A program made the position numbers and the translations under genes. The notes beneath the pieces are model-generated. The model did not search any database and was not told the DNA's origin. It saw nothing but the letters and a program-made list of their open reading frames with translations. Shown here piece by piece: positions 20,323 through 31,205 of a stretch of 64,000 nucleotides of DNA (the stretch's first letter is position 1; the number at the start of each line of letters is the position of its first letter). Source of the DNA: Syngnathus acus (Eukaryota > Chordata > Actinopteri > Syngnathiformes > Syngnathidae); the NCBI RefSeq assembly GCF_901709675.1, contig NC_051088.1:1490001-1554000 (forward strand), read 5' to 3'.

Positions 20323-23300
20323 TTTTTTTTTTCTTCCAAGATGGCGGCGCCCCAGTTGGCCGCGGCCGCTACGGGTCTCAACAAACGACGAGTATTTTCA
20401 CAAAATATGTCGCCTAGGACACTACGAACAACACAAAGTTTAGTTTATCCATCCAGTAGATTAGTGTATGATCGCCAGCGCCTGCTGGAGGTACGGTCAT
20501 CAAGTGTTTTCGGACTCGTAGCCACAACTACCCTAGTCTGTTTGCGTAGCCTCGGAGTGCTTAGGGCGCTAGCCCCAGAAGCTCACGACGCAGCGGGCTC
20601 GCCGGGCAGCACACGCCGGAGGAGGAGTAAGCGTAGGCGGTGTGACCGGCGGCGAAAGCGCGGCTGTCGAGGTGGGCTAACGGCTAAGCTTAAAGCTAAC
20701 CCCTACAAACCGCCGCTTCCATCCATCTTCCTCTCCAACGTCCGCTCACTGGATAATAAAATGGACCATCTAAAACTGGAACTCTCTTCAAAGAGGGAAG
20801 TTAGAAACTGCTGCGCTCTCATCCTGACGGAGACATGGCTGAACTCATCAATGCCGGACAACGCCGTTAGCCTGGAGGGGCTCGCTACATTCCGCGCCGA
20901 CAGAAACAGCGAGCTAAGCGGTAAATCCCGAGGAGGTGGGCTGTGTGTCTACATCAACAACAACTGGTGCAAAAATGCTAGATCTGTCGCCAGCTTCTGC
21001 TCTTCGGACATCGAGCTTTTGACTGTTAACTGCAGACCCTTCTACCTGCCCAGAGAGTTTACTGTTGTTAGCATCACGGCTGTGTATGTGCCTCCCAGCG
21101 CTAATACTAAAGAGGCCATGAGTGTTCTCTATCGGACAATCAGTGAGCTGCAATCCACGCACACAGAGGGGCTTTTCATCATTGCTGGGGACTTCAACCA
21201 GGCTAGCATGAAGACTATTCTCCCTCATTTTTACCAACACGTGGATTTTCCAACTCGGGGAGAGAACACTCTGGACTTGGTTTACACCAATATAAAGGAT
21301 GCATTCAGAGCAGCCCCCCGCCCCCACCTCGGCTCTTCAGACCACCTATCTGTTATGCTAATCCCTGCATACAGGCCCCTGCTGATCAGAGCAAAACCCA
21401 CAGTGAAGCAGGTGAGGGTGTGGTCTGAGGGGGCCATGGAGGCACTCCAGGACTGCGTTGAGTGCTCTGACTGGGACATGTTCAAATCAGCAGCAACATA
21501 TGACAATCAGATCGACATTGATGAGTACGCCATGACTGTGTCAGCCTATATCAACAAATGCTCCGAGGACGTCAGCACCACTAAGAACATCATCACCCGA
21601 GCCAACCAACGACCCTGGATGACTGAGGATGTACGTCATATGCTACGAGCACGGAACTCAGCCTTCAAGTCTGGCGACAAGGAGGCACTGAGGACAGCGA
21701 GAGCCAACTTGAACCGTGTCATCAGGCTAGCGAAGCGTAGCCACAGTCGAAAAATTCAGGATTTTTTCCACGACGCCAATAACACCAGGAGTATGTGGCA
21801 AGGCATACGGGCGATCACGGACTACAACTTTCCCTCCCCCCCGGTGGGTGAGGTTGATGCTGACTTCCTAAATGGTCTAAATAACTTCTTTGGGCGTTTT
21901 GAGGCACTAAACAGCACTCCTGCAGTTAAAACTGTTCCCCACCAGGAAGAGGAGGCCCTCTGCCTTGACTCAGCCGACGTGTGGAGGACTCTGAGAAGAG
22001 TCAACCCACGTAAGGCCCCAGGCCCCGACAACATATCTGGGCGGGTGTTCAAGGAATGTGCAGGCCAGCTGGCTGGTGTCATCACAGACATTTTTAACAT
22101 CTCGCTGGACCAAGCCAAAGTGCCAGTGTGCTTCAAGGCTGCCTCCATCATTCCGGTGCCGAAGAAACCTCAAATCACCTCATGGAATGACTACAGACCT
22201 GTGGCACTGACTCCCATCATGATGAAGTGCTTCGAAAGGCTGCTCAAAGATCACATCGTCTCCAGACTCCCCCCAACATTCGATCCGTTCCAGTTTGCCT
22301 ACCGGCAGAACCGCTCTACTGAGGATGCCATCTCCTCCGTTCTTCACCTGAGCCTGGCTCACCTGGAGGAGAGGAACACCCACGTGCGGTTGCTGTTCCT
22401 GGACTTCAGCTCAGCGTTTAACACCATCATTCCACAACATCCGGTGGAAAAACTGGAACACCTGGGCTTCAGCACCCCCCTTCGGAACTGGCTGCTAGAC
22501 TTCCTCACCAACAGACCTCAGTCAGTCCGGGTCGGACAGAACACCTCAGATGTCATCACCCTCAGCACAGGCTCCCCTCAGGGCTGCGTCCTGAGCCCCC
22601 TGCTGTTCACCCTAATGACACACGACTGCGCCCCCAGGTTCACCACCAATCACATCGTGAAGTTTGCAGACGACACAACGGTGGTGGGCCTCATCAGGGA
22701 CAACAACGACCTGGACTACAGAGAGGAGGTGGAGCAGTTGGTGGGCTGGTGCAGAGAAAATAGCCTGATCCTGAATGTGGAGAAGACGAAGGAGATCATC
22801 GTCGACTTCAGGAAGAACCAGCCTCACCACGCTCCACTGATCATCAACAGCTCAGCTGTGGAGGTGGTCAGCAGCACTAAATTCCTGGGAGTCCACATCA
22901 CAGACGACCTCACCTGGACTGTGAACACCACAACACTGGTCAAGAGGGCACAGAAGCGCTTGTACTTCCTGCGGAGGATGAGGAGAGCCCACCTGCCCCC
23001 ACCCATCATGAGGACGTTCTACCGAAGCACCATAGAGAGCATTCTGACAAGCTGTCTCTCGGTGTGGTGTGGAGGTTGCAGCGCCTCCGATTGGAAGAAC
23101 CTGAGGAGAGTGGTGAGGACAGCAGAGAGGATCATCGGGGCTCCTCTTCCCTCCATTCAGGACTTGTCATCCCAGCGCTGCGTGTCCCGAGCCCGTAATA
23201 TTATCAGTGACCCATCACACCCCCACCATGGACTGTTCTCCCTGCTGCCCTCTGGGAAGAGGTTTCGCAGCATCCGCTGCAGGTCCACCAGGTTCTGCAA

Positions 23301-23582
23301 TAGTTTTTTCCCTGCTGTCGTCAGACTGTTGAACATTCAAACGTAGTATTCCTCTGCACACTTGTAAATACTGCTTTTGTCTCCTGCACTGTTTACATAC
23401 TTTATCACTGCTGCACTTTGTACTTTATAATTATCTTATTTCATATTTTTATATAGAATGTCACTTTTTTAACCAGCCGAAATACCACTACATTGTTGAA
23501 AGCCGTATGCAACGACATTTCGTTTTGTACACACCTAGTGTTGACAAAATGACAATAAAGTTCTGTCTAAGTCTAAGTCTCT
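20323..23582 (+). mobile_element. Near full-length Rex1/L2-group LINE
   Basis: The unit starts in a T-rich run followed by CTTCCAAGATGGCGGC, carries one uninterrupted long frame, and ends with ACAATAAAGTTCTGTC followed by a (TAAGTC)n tail. It lies between the codons for NSMP and KRVT of the Tc1 relic. The lack of decay in 3 kb of coding sequence suggests it is the youngest LINE in the window. Confidence 0.9.
20341..23346 (+). CDS. LINE endonuclease-reverse transcriptase, intact
   Basis: The 1,001-residue frame has a basic N-terminal leader (RRRRSKRRRCDRRRKRGCRG, about residues 90-110), then an apurinic-type endonuclease (SNVRSLDNK; LILTETWLNSSM; IIAGDFNQ near residue 283; SSDHLSVM near 333). 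The reverse transcriptase follows: [66 protein letters not shown] and the catalytic box KFADDTTVVG near residue 778. The C-terminus has RRVVRTAERIIGAPLPSIQD and LFSLLPSGKRFRSIRC. The ATG in AAGATGG is a good start. All catalytic motifs look intact, so the copy might still be active. No separate ORF1 is visible. Confidence 0.93.
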   Translation: MAAPQLAAAATGLNKRRVFSQNMSPRTLRTTQSLVYPSSRLVYDRQRLLEVRSSSVFGLVATTTLVCLRSLGVLRALAPEAHDAAGSPGSTRRRRSKRRRCDRRRKRGCRGGLTAKLKANPYKPPLPSIFLSNVRSLDNKMDHLKLELSSKREVRNCCALILTETWLNSSMPDNAVSLEGLATFRADRNSELSGKSRGGGLCVYINNNWCKNARSVASFCSSDIELLTVNCRPFYLPREFTVVSITAVYVPPSANTKEAMSVLYRTISELQSTHTEGLFIIAGDFNQASMKTILPHFYQHVDFPTRGENTLDLVYTNIKDAFRAAPRPHLGSSDHLSVMLIPAYRPLLIRAKPTVKQVRVWSEGAMEALQDCVECSDWDMFKSAATYDNQIDIDEYAMTVSAYINKCSEDVSTTKNIITRANQRPWMTEDVRHMLRARNSAFKSGDKEALRTARANLNRVIRLAKRSHSRKIQDFFHDANNTRSMWQGIRAITDYNFPSPPVGEVDADFLNGLNNFFGRFEALNSTPAVKTVPHQEEEALCLDSADVWRTLRRVNPRKAPGPDNISGRVFKECAGQLAGVITDIFNISLDQAKVPVCFKAASIIPVPKKPQITSWNDYRPVALTPIMMKCFERLLKDHIVSRLPPTFDPFQFAYRQNRSTEDAISSVLHLSLAHLEERNTHVRLLFLDFSSAFNTIIPQHPVEKLEHLGFSTPLRNWLLDFLTNRPQSVRVGQNTSDVITLSTGSPQGCVLSPLLFTLMTHDCAPRFTTNHIVKFADDTTVVGLIRDNNDLDYREEVEQLVGWCRENSLILNVEKTKEIIVDFRKNQPHHAPLIINSSAVEVVSSTKFLGVHITDDLTWTVNTTTLVKRAQKRLYFLRRMRRAHLPPPIMRTFYRSTIESILTSCLSVWCGGCSASDWKNLRRVVRTAERIIGAPLPSIQDLSSQRCVSRARNIISDPSHPHHGLFSLLPSGKRFRSIRCRSTRFCNSFFPAVVRLLNIQT

Positions 23583-24129
23583 AAAAGGGTGACGGCGGTG
23601 CTGGAAAATAATGGTGGCCACACAAAATATTGACATTTAGGTCCAATTTTGACATTTTCAGTTGGGGTGTACTCACTTTTGTTGCCATCATTTTACACGT
23701 TCATTGTTGTATTTTGAGTTACTTTGAAGTAACAATACATTTACTTTGCTATCCAAGCTGTTTGAAGTAACAATACATTTACTTTGCTATTCAAGCTCTA
23801 CAGTGACTACTTAACATTATCTCAAAGTGTCATTTCTTCAGTGTTGTCCCATGACAATATATAATTAAAACATTGCAGAAATGAGAGGGGTGTACTCACT
23901 TTTGTGAGATACTGTATATTCCCCCCCTTGCATTAGCTGTGTCATTATCAGAACACTGTCATTACCCTTCCTAATATTATCTACCGTAATTTCCGGACTA
24001 GAGAGCGCACCTGAATATAAGCCGCACCAACTAAATTTAGAAAGAAAAACAAATGTGTACATATATAAGCCGCACCGGCCTATAAGCCGCAGGTGTCCAC
24101 GTTGTAACATGAGATATTTACACAGAAAG

Positions 24130-24592
24130 ATGATACACAGAAAGATGTTTTTACCGTAATTTCTAATTACCGTAAATACATGCATTTTTCCAAAAAGTGC
24201 ATGGCAGTAACACAGCAGCAACAAGGCAGTACAACGACAGTAAAACTGCAGTAACACATCTGGTTAAAAAAATAACCAGCCTACCAGAAAAGTCATTGAT
24301 CGCTTACCGTAAATAAATGTCTTTTTCCAAAAAGTGTCTGTAACACGGCAACAACACGGCAATAACACAGCAGCAACACAACAGTACAACGGCAGTAAAA
24401 CTGCAGTAACACCGCTGGTTAAAAAAATAACCAGCCTACCAGAAAAGTCATTGATCGCTTACTGTAAATAAATGTATTTTTCCAAAAAGTGCCTGTAACA
24501 CGGCAACAACACGGCAATAACACAGCAGCAACACGACAGTACAACGGCAGTAACACCGCTGGTTAAAAAAATAACCAGCCTACCAGAAAAGT
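24130..24592. repeat. Three tandem copies, about 120-170 bp, at transposase 3' end
   Basis: A unit containing TTTTTCCAAAAAGTGCCTGT, ACACGGCAACAACACGGCAA, GGTTAAAAAAATAACCAGCC and AGAAAAGTCATTGATCGCTT occurs three times. Part of the unit is the last codons plus stop of the transposase, so the 3' coding end has been duplicated. A related array lies at 36,840-37,280 in the sister element. Confidence 0.85.
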
Positions 24593-25965
24593 CATTGATC
24601 GCTATCTTCAACTTCCTCCTGTGCACTAAAACCACTGAAGTCGTCTTCTTCAGTGTCGGACTTGAACAGTCTCAGGATGACTTCGTCGGACACTTTCACA
24701 CCGTCTCTCTCTTTTTCGTTGTCGCTCTCACTGTCACTTTCGTCTCGAGGCGAAGTTGTGCTCGTGCCGTTCTCTTCATCACGCAGCAGTCCAGCCTTTC
24801 AAAACCCGTTGGTGATCGTGGATTTTTTCACACTGCCCCACGCGGTCAGGATCCACTGGCAGACTTGAGCAAAAGTTGCTCTTCGCATGCGGCCAGTTTT
24901 GGTGAATGATTTCTCGCCGCTGGTCATCCACGCCTCCCACTCAACTCGGAGTGCCACTTTAAATGCACGATTCACACTGATGTCGAGTGGCTGCAAATAC
25001 TTTGTTGTGCCCCCAGGAATCACAGCTGGAATTGAGTTTGTCCTCTTGATGGCAGCTTTCACAGAATCTGTGATATGGGCCCTCATGCTGTCCAAAACGA
25101 GCAGTGCTTTTTTTCTGTGAAAAAATCCTCCTTGTCGCTTGCCGTAGCACTCCGCCAGCCATTCCTTCATTAGGCTTTCCATCATCCACCCTTTCGTGTT
25201 TACTTTCACGATGATGCCTTTCGGGAGGTTTTCTTTTGGCATAGTCATCCGCTTAAAAATCACCATTGGTGGAAGCTTTTGTCCGGATGCTGTGCAGCTC
25301 AGAACACAAGTGAAATGCGTTCTCTCATGGCCAGTTGTTTTCAGCGTGACGGAGGATTCACGTTTCCTGTTTACAGTCCTAGTGAGAGGCAGGTCAAACG
25401 TCAAAGGCACTTCATCCATATTTATGATCTCGTCTGGTCCGATGGAATTCTCAGCTATCTTTGTTTGTGTGAATTTGTGGAAGTTTGTAACTTTTTCCTC
25501 GTAGTCGGGAGGGAGTTGCTGACGCACAGTCGTCCGTGCCCTGATTGACAGGCCCTTTCATCTCATAAATCTGAGACACCACGATGGTCCACCTGTAAAA
25601 TCTTCAATCTTCTTTTCGGTGGCGATTGTTTTGGCTTTCAGTCGGATCTGCACGGTGGAAACACCTCGGCCGTCTGCTCTCTGTGTGTTCACCCAGTCTT
25701 CAAGAATGTTTTCAACTTCGGGCCATCTGCTTTTATTACCTCTGAAAGCTTTTGTCGTCTTTTTGCATTGTGTCAGTTCTTCACGCTGCCGTCTCCAACG
25801 TCTCACCATCGATTCATTGATGCCAAGCTTACGTGCAGCAGCTCTATTTCCCTCTTTGACAGCCAAATCGATTGCTTTTAACTTAAAAGCTGCATCATAT
25901 GCATTTCTTCGTGTGTTTTCCATGATGAGGGTGTGTGCATGATGCGCGAAATGTTCAAAACACAA
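24592..25965 (-). pseudogene. Pogo/Tigger-type DDE transposase, two nonsense mutations
   Basis: The frame of about 457 codons begins MENTRRNAYDAAFKLKAIDL. The N-terminus is a helix-turn-helix DNA-binding region (AARKLGINESMVRRWRRQRE), followed by a second, CENP-B-like region with GRGVSTVQIRLKAKTIA. The DDE endonuclease has NMDEVPLTFDLP (first D), LLVLDSMRAHITDSVKA (second D) and PGGTTKYLQPLDISVNRAFK (third D). It ends in an acidic tail (SDTEEDDFSGFSAQEE). Two in-frame TGA codons interrupt it, at 25,558-25,560 (after LRFMR) and 24,799-24,801 (after TNGF). Both sit where a CGA arginine codon would restore frame, so CpG decay is inferred. Confidence 0.9.
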
Positions 25966-26628
25966 TCAAACTAGCACGTCTTCTTCGGCGCATTATCTCT
26001 TCTTCGTCTGTCTCGCTCTTGCTTCCTGCTAGAGCGCCCCCTGGAGGCCGTAAAAATCCATAAATACGCCGCGCCGCCATTTAAGCCGCAGGGTTCAAAG
26101 TAACCTTCTGAATAAAATTCATTAAAAGTTCACATTCATTATAACTTGATTTTGGTGAGCAAAATGTCAGAAGAATTGAATTTAAATGCTGATTGATTGG
26201 GTTTTAATACAATGCAGATGGTCCAAACAGCGCTACTGCTTTGTGTAATCTCTGAGTCACATGGCAGAGTAAGAGAAAGGGTTTAGAGCCCTTTGACGCA
26301 GGTCACCTAGCGTGCATTCCTACTAAAGCTCATAATAGTCACAAGCAACACAGCCAGAATAAGCAGCAGCCATAGTAGTGTTTCAAAATAGTATTTTTGT
26401 TGTTGTTTTTTTCTTCAAGATACCGCACAACAGCGGTCCACAGCCTTTTTAGAAGTGTATAAAAGTGATCAAGTCATCACAACAATAATGGAAAAAAATC
26501 CTACATAAGCCGCACCGCACTATAAGCCGCGGGGTTCAAAATCTGAGAAAAAAGTCGCGGCTTATGGTCCGACATTTACGGTAATAATATTGATAGAATA
26601 ACAAACAAGTTGTGACTTCAAAATGTTC

Positions 26629-27110
26629 AATTTTCATGAAAGTTAGCAACATGAGGTTAGCTTGCAGGACCTCACATGAGTGAGAGCCCTCACACAATAA
26701 AGTTTACCCATCAACTAAAACGGCTTTCTTTCAGCTGACTTTAAGGTCTCGCATATAAGCCAACGTTTAAGTTGTTCCACACTATGTTTGTTGATTAATT
26801 TTCATGAAAGTTAGCAACACGAGGTTAGATTGGTTAGCTTGCAGGACCTCACCTGAGTGAGAGAGCTATCACACAATAAAGCTTACCTATCGAGTAAAAC
26901 GGCTTTCTTTCAGCTGACTTTAAGGTCTCTGCATGTCAGCCAACATTTAAGTTGTTCCACACTGTTTGTCGATTAATTTTCAGGAAAGTCAGCAACACGA
27001 GGTTACCTAGCAGGACCTTACCGGAGTGAGAGAGCTATCGCAAAATAAAGCTTACCTTTCGACCAAAACGGCTTTCTTCCCACTGACTTTGTTCCACACT
27101 ATGTTTGGCA
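26629..27110. repeat. Tandem repeat, about 168-178 bp, three copies
   Basis: Units start at about 26,631, 26,799 and 26,977 with TTTTCATGAAAGTTAGCAAC, followed by GCAGGACCTCAC, AACGGCTTTCTTTCAGCTGA and AAGTTGTTCCACACT. The last copy is shortened. It abuts the right end of the pogo-like element but is outside it. No coding potential. 27,111-27,446 holds nothing recognised. Confidence 0.85.
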
Positions 27111-27446
27111 ATAAAACCGTGTTGGAATTTCGCCCCTGGTACATCGTCGTCCTCCAAAATGATGTGTGCAGCTGTAGTCGCCATTCAAATGTTTGTCCGA
27201 CTGTTTGGATCGGCTGAATATTTATAAGTGAACGTGACGTCATTTGAGATCAACCCCATTCAGCTTAGGGTGAACAGAGTTCAATAGTCGACCCACAATT
27301 TTCGAAGAAGATATGGGCTGCGAATAGTGAAAATCTGTGTAGAATTGAGGCCTGGGAGTCCCCTCTTTCAGAGGAGATTTGTGTCAAAATTCACACAAAT
27401 TCATCCATGATTTTCACGTGTTTTTCAGATCCACAAATACAGCATG

Positions 27447-28469
27447 CAGTCAAACCTCTACATACGATTGCTTAAACATACAAATTTTTCAACATACGAT
27501 GTGAAGTTTGATCAAATATTTGACTCAACACCCTAAGCAATTCCGGACATACGACGTCATTCAGGCCGCGAGAAGGCGGCACGTCAGGATGACATCAGTT
27601 AGCGTCCCAAGAAGGCTAACGCAAAGGGTAGTAGTGGTGAAAAAACGAAGATGGTTATGAATTCCTTACAATTAAAAAAAGAAATCATAAGAAAGCATGA
27701 GCGCGGAGTGCGCGTGAGTAATCTTGCAGAACAATATGGCTGTAAAAACATGTCAACAATTTCAACGATCATTAAGCAGAATTATGCCCTCAAAGTGGTC
27801 AAGCCATCCAAAGGATCACCATCATCTCTTAAGGTCGCAGCCCTACCCTGGAAGTGATGAAGCGCCAATTGGTTGTATGTATAAAGGACAAAGAGATTGC
27901 TGGCAAAACGATCACTGAAACGATCATATGTGAGAAGGCCAACGTCAAATATTGCGTTATGTTAATGTTATGTAAGTTGGATAAAATAAAAGATAAATAT
28001 ATATATAATGTAAAAAAAAAAAGCTAAGTTAGTTTGAAATTAAATACTGTAAGTATATATATATATAAATATATATAATAGTACAGAAAATGGATGGATG
28101 GATAGCATATATACATATATATATACATATATATACATATATAGTATATAAAAAATAGAGATATTTAAAAAAAAAAGCTAAGTTAGTTTGAAGTTCACAT
28201 ACTGCAAGTTACAACAAGTTACGGAACGTATGTATCTCTGTGTCTCTAAGGTACAGTGACAATAAAAAAAAACTTTTTATTGATTATTCTTTAATTTATT
28301 TCTTTTTACATTGCTGTGATCTAATGCATTTGTTTTATTGCTATGTGTTATTATCTGCAGTATTTATGAAGGCGTTATTGTTTTTTGGCTGTGGAACGAA
28401 TTGAACGAATTTCAGTGCATTCTTATGGGAAAACCATTACTATTGTAAATGAACTTGTAAATATGTAAC
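27447..28469 (+). mobile_element. Tigger-like transposon remnant
   Basis: Starts CAGTCAAACCTCTACATACG. At 27,651-27,857 a frame MVMNSLQLKKEIIRKHERGV, then RVSNLAEQYGCKNMSTISTI, is the CENP-B-type helix-turn-helix N-terminus of Tigger transposases. It is followed in another frame by KDKEIAGKTITETIICEKA, then the catalytic domain is missing. 27,990-28,170 is AT microsatellite (ATATATAC-type) with a GGATGGATGGAT tail fragment. I could not define its right terminus. Confidence 0.75.
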
Positions 28470-29107
28470 TACAGTCAAACCTCGGTTTTCGAACGTCCCG
28501 GTTCTTGAACAAATCGGAATTCGAACGAAAAATTAGAGGTTTTTTGCTTCGGTTGTCCAACAAAAACGGAGGTCGAACCTCGCGAAATGAGCCGAGAGGA
28601 CCCGAGAAAACCCGACCGCGCGACCTGGATGCCGACTGACTCCGTTCGTTATTGTATTTTCGTTACTTTGAGGATTGTATTAACCCCTAATCATGCCTCC
28701 AAAGAAAGCAAGTGGGAGCAGTAAAGCCATCCTAAAACATAAAGATGTTCTTAAAGTAATGCGACAGTGAGCGCCCGGCGCGCTGCAGTTGCGCGATCGG
28801 ACCAAATTAAGCTCCCTGCGCACTGAGGTCCACTAAAATTTTGGAAAGTCCATCAGGACTTTAAAAATGTTTTCTAAATTTCAGCAACGGCTCTGTCACA
28901 GTAATGCGTTCAGCGCGGAGCAGTTGCGCGATCGGACAAAAATGCGCAAATGAAAAAATGCTTAAAAAAGGCATTTTTTTTAGTCTTGCAACGGATTAAA
29001 TTTTTTCCATTATTTGTAATGGGAAAAATAGATTGGGAATTTGAATGATTCACTTCTCGAACCGCCTTCTGGAACGGACTGTGGTCGAAAACCGAGGTTT
29101 GACTGTA
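28470..29107 (+). mobile_element. Tigger MITE (CCTCGGTTTTCGAA type), 638 bp
   Basis: Ends ACAGTCAAACCTCGGTTTTC and the complement, TA-flanked. It keeps the first transposase codons (MPPKKASGSSKA at about 28,694) before an internal deletion. Confidence 0.9.
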
Positions 29108-29640
29108 TATCCTTTGCTGTCTGCAGATAAGTTGATATTGCAAATGAGAATCTGTTGTCGATTGCACTACCAGAAAAGTTAAAGATTAAAATAATAATGA
29201 ATTAAATACACATGAACAATTTTATGAAAGTTGAATGATTTTTTAATTAGATGTATTAAGTTTGTTTCATTATTGTTATTGTTGTATTAATAAGAAGGGT
29301 GATATTGGTGTTTGTAACTGCAGTAAACAGGTCAGGTTGCATCATGTCAGATTTTTGATCAAAATTAAATCATTCTCCATTTTATCTTTTTTATTTCAAC
29401 TTCATAGGCAACAAATTACTTCATAATCACAAAATAATAATTCATAGTATTTTTGTTCTTTGCGATCACTGTGAGTGGACAGCGCGGACACAGTGTGTAG
29501 AGTTAGTACGAAGTAGACAGCTCTCACCAGTAGTCCGTGTTTTTTTTTTTTTTGCCTTTCCCTGTGCAGCGTCTCTGATTTTAGCGTCGCCTTCGTCCTT
29601 GGTGTGTGGACATTTGAATGAGGAAGTGTCTGTGTCCCTC
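29108..29640. repeat. Inverted partner of the hAT-like interior at 13.7-14.7 kb
   Basis: The segment reads, in reverse, the same phrases as 13,760-14,640 (for example GAGAATCTGTTGTCGATTGC, GACATGATGCAACCTG against its complement, CGGACTACTGGTGAGAGCTC). Without the SINE the two copies are about 85% alike by eye. Ends are not preserved. Confidence 0.7.
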
Positions 29641-29702
29641 CTTTAATGCTATTTTTGGAGAGATACAATCGAGAGAACTTCGAGACTGAATAATTTTGCT
29701 TA

Positions 29703-30150
29703 TTGAGATTGGTGACTGGAATTATTGTTGACTGTTTGAACAATTGAGACTTGTATGCTCAGCTCAGCTACGTGCAGGTGTGCACTAGTGTAAATTAATG
29801 AATCTCCGCGGTCTTAACAGAGACAGCTTAATATATCCGAGATTTAACAAGAGCCCCAAATCATTTAGGAAGATAGCCGTTGTAAAAAGGGCGTGGTCAT
29901 CCTGACGCCGTGTCTCGACCCTAGTTACTCTACATGAGTATAGCTTGACTTTAGAGGGATTGGCGTCCTGAAAACATTCAATTGATTCCTTCAGAATTAA
30001 TTTATTAAAGGCGGTTAGCACTCGGACGAATATTTTCCCCCCCGGTTTATTTTACTCTCGTCTCCCCATGAGAGCCGCGTTAGAGCAGCGGGGACAAAGG
30101 AGAGTTTTAACCCTTTAAACGGAGAGCCGGTCGCTTACGTTTGATAGGTG
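29703..30150. repeat. Unclassified repeat, copy 1 (possible solo LTR)
   Basis: The phrases GGAATTATTGTTG, CGGTCTTAACAGAGACAGC, AAAGGGCGTGGTCAT, GACTTTAGAGGGATTGGCGT, CACTCGGACGAATATTTTCC and AACGGAGAGCCGGTCGCTTA recur in the same order at 31,206-32,915. Length and single-copy form would suit a solo LTR, but I see no clear TG..CA ends. 30,151-30,428 holds nothing recognised. Confidence 0.7.
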
Positions 30151-30428
30151 CGGATTTGAATGGGGGGGAACTTTACAGTACAATACTCGAAATATAAAAT
30201 ATTTATAGCTGCAGGCCCAAATTCAGCGACTATGTGACTTAGTCACTATGTGATTAATCTATGTGCATTCAGTTAATACAGTCGAAGGCGGCAGTTTTGA
30301 TTCTAGCACCAGAGTGATTCTTATAGATTTTGTTTCAAAACTTCACCAAAAGCAGGTTGGACCAGTGAGAGTGACAGTGAAAGTAGCACTTTTTACATCT
30401 TTATTCTGTGCGGTGTGAATGCTCCTAC

Positions 30429-30611
30429 CCGTCTTGTTGGCCTCCAACAGTGCCTCATTGACATCCTTGGTGGTGGTGTTGGCATCACTGTATGTCTGCT
30501 TCCATTGGTCCAGCTGCTCTCTGAATGGACGCAGGACGTCTTTAACATGTGAGGCAGATGCATTGGCCTGATGAATTGCTAGCTTGGCAATGTAAATGTC
30601 CTGAGTGATGT
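30429..30611 (-). CDS. lama5: lama5 coiled-coil exon
   Basis: The exon is 183 bases, phase 1 at both ends, acceptor CTGCAG, donor GTAGGA. It encodes ITQDIYIAKLAIHQANASAS, then a helix with VLRPFREQLDQWKQTYSDAN and VNEALLEANKT. Sequons NAS and NTT are present. It fits the end of domain I ([20 protein letters not shown] in mammals). The 17.7-kb intron follows. Confidence 0.9.
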
Positions 30612-30954
30612 CTGCAGGGCACACAGAAGTGAACACTTAGTGTACTTTCCGGACTATAAGATGCTTTGCACTGCTGATGCTGCTAATATTGATTTTTCAC
30701 TCGCCCTTGGTTGTGTGCGTTCACGAGAATAAAGGGGTGTTCAAGTTCTCAGAGATTTCACATAAGAACGCTGCAACAGCTCCTAGATACAGCTGAGGTG
30801 ATGCCTTTTTTTTTTACACTTGATCCTCATGCAATGGACGGATGATGAATCTACAAGTGGGTTGTATCCAGCTACCGCCCCCTCCGAACACCAGATTTAT
30901 GTGCCAAAGAAATTATGCGAGTGACCTGTGGACAAGGCAAAGGCGAAAACAATA

Positions 30955-31205
30955 ATACAGCTAAAGCTCGATTTTATGCGGACAATATCAGGCAGACTGA
31001 ATAAGTCGTTTTGATGCTATGCGAATTGGATGGAAGAGAGAATACAGCAGCCACTTATTCTACTACTGTGTCCGGCCACGTTCTTTGACTTGAGTGCCTG
31101 TGTAGATGAGGTGATTCCGCGAACCTCCCTCTTTCCAAATCATCAATCTAGCTATCCATAACACTGTAATAAAGCAGTCATAAAGATCAAACAGCCCGAG
31201 TGGAA
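30955..31205. repeat. Intron repeat shared with 50.7-51.1 kb, copy 1
   Basis: Contains CAGCAGCCACTTATTCTA, ATAACACTGTAATAAAGCAG and TCATAAAGATCAAACAGC, which recur in order at 50,863-51,030. A continuation (GACCAAACCGAGTTAGACTT at about 33,476) matches GACCAAACCGTATTAGACAG at about 51,573. The copy is split by everything between 31,206 and 33,455. Confidence 0.75.

Larger units (their letters stand above)
20036..23916 (+). mobile_element. Tc1-like transposon relic carrying a LINE
   Basis: Inverted ends ACAGTATCTCACAAAAGTGA and its complement, flanked by TA. The Tc1 transposase remains only as its C-terminus: RDVIMEEWKRIPVATCEALV and NSMP before the LINE, then KRVTAVLENNGGHTKY and the stop after it (23,583-23,633). 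The segment that should precede RDVIMEEW (IEHLWGILKRKVEERKVSNI) is present but inverted at 20,166-20,232. A 38-bp tandem duplication lies at 23,724-23,800. Confidence 0.9.
23982..26583 (-). mobile_element. Pogo-like DNA transposon, nearly complete
   Basis: Termini TACCGTAATTTCCGGACTA and the complement of TACCGTAAATGTCGGACCAT, TA-flanked, 2.6 kb. Multiple inverted subterminal motifs (TATAAGCCGCACC) occur at both ends and may be transposase-binding sites. It encodes one transposase on the minus strand. It is the likely autonomous relative of the gene-capturing copy at 35,307 and possibly of the family B MITEs. Confidence 0.93.

Noticed and set aside
21822-23009. Minus-strand frames opposite the intact LINE
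   Set aside because: They are shadows of the 1,001-codon plus-strand frame and have no recognisable domain.
20036-23916. Treating 20-24 kb as a single large transposon with cargo
   Set aside because: The LINE interrupts the Tc1 transposase codons with its own tail, so it is a nested insertion and not cargo.
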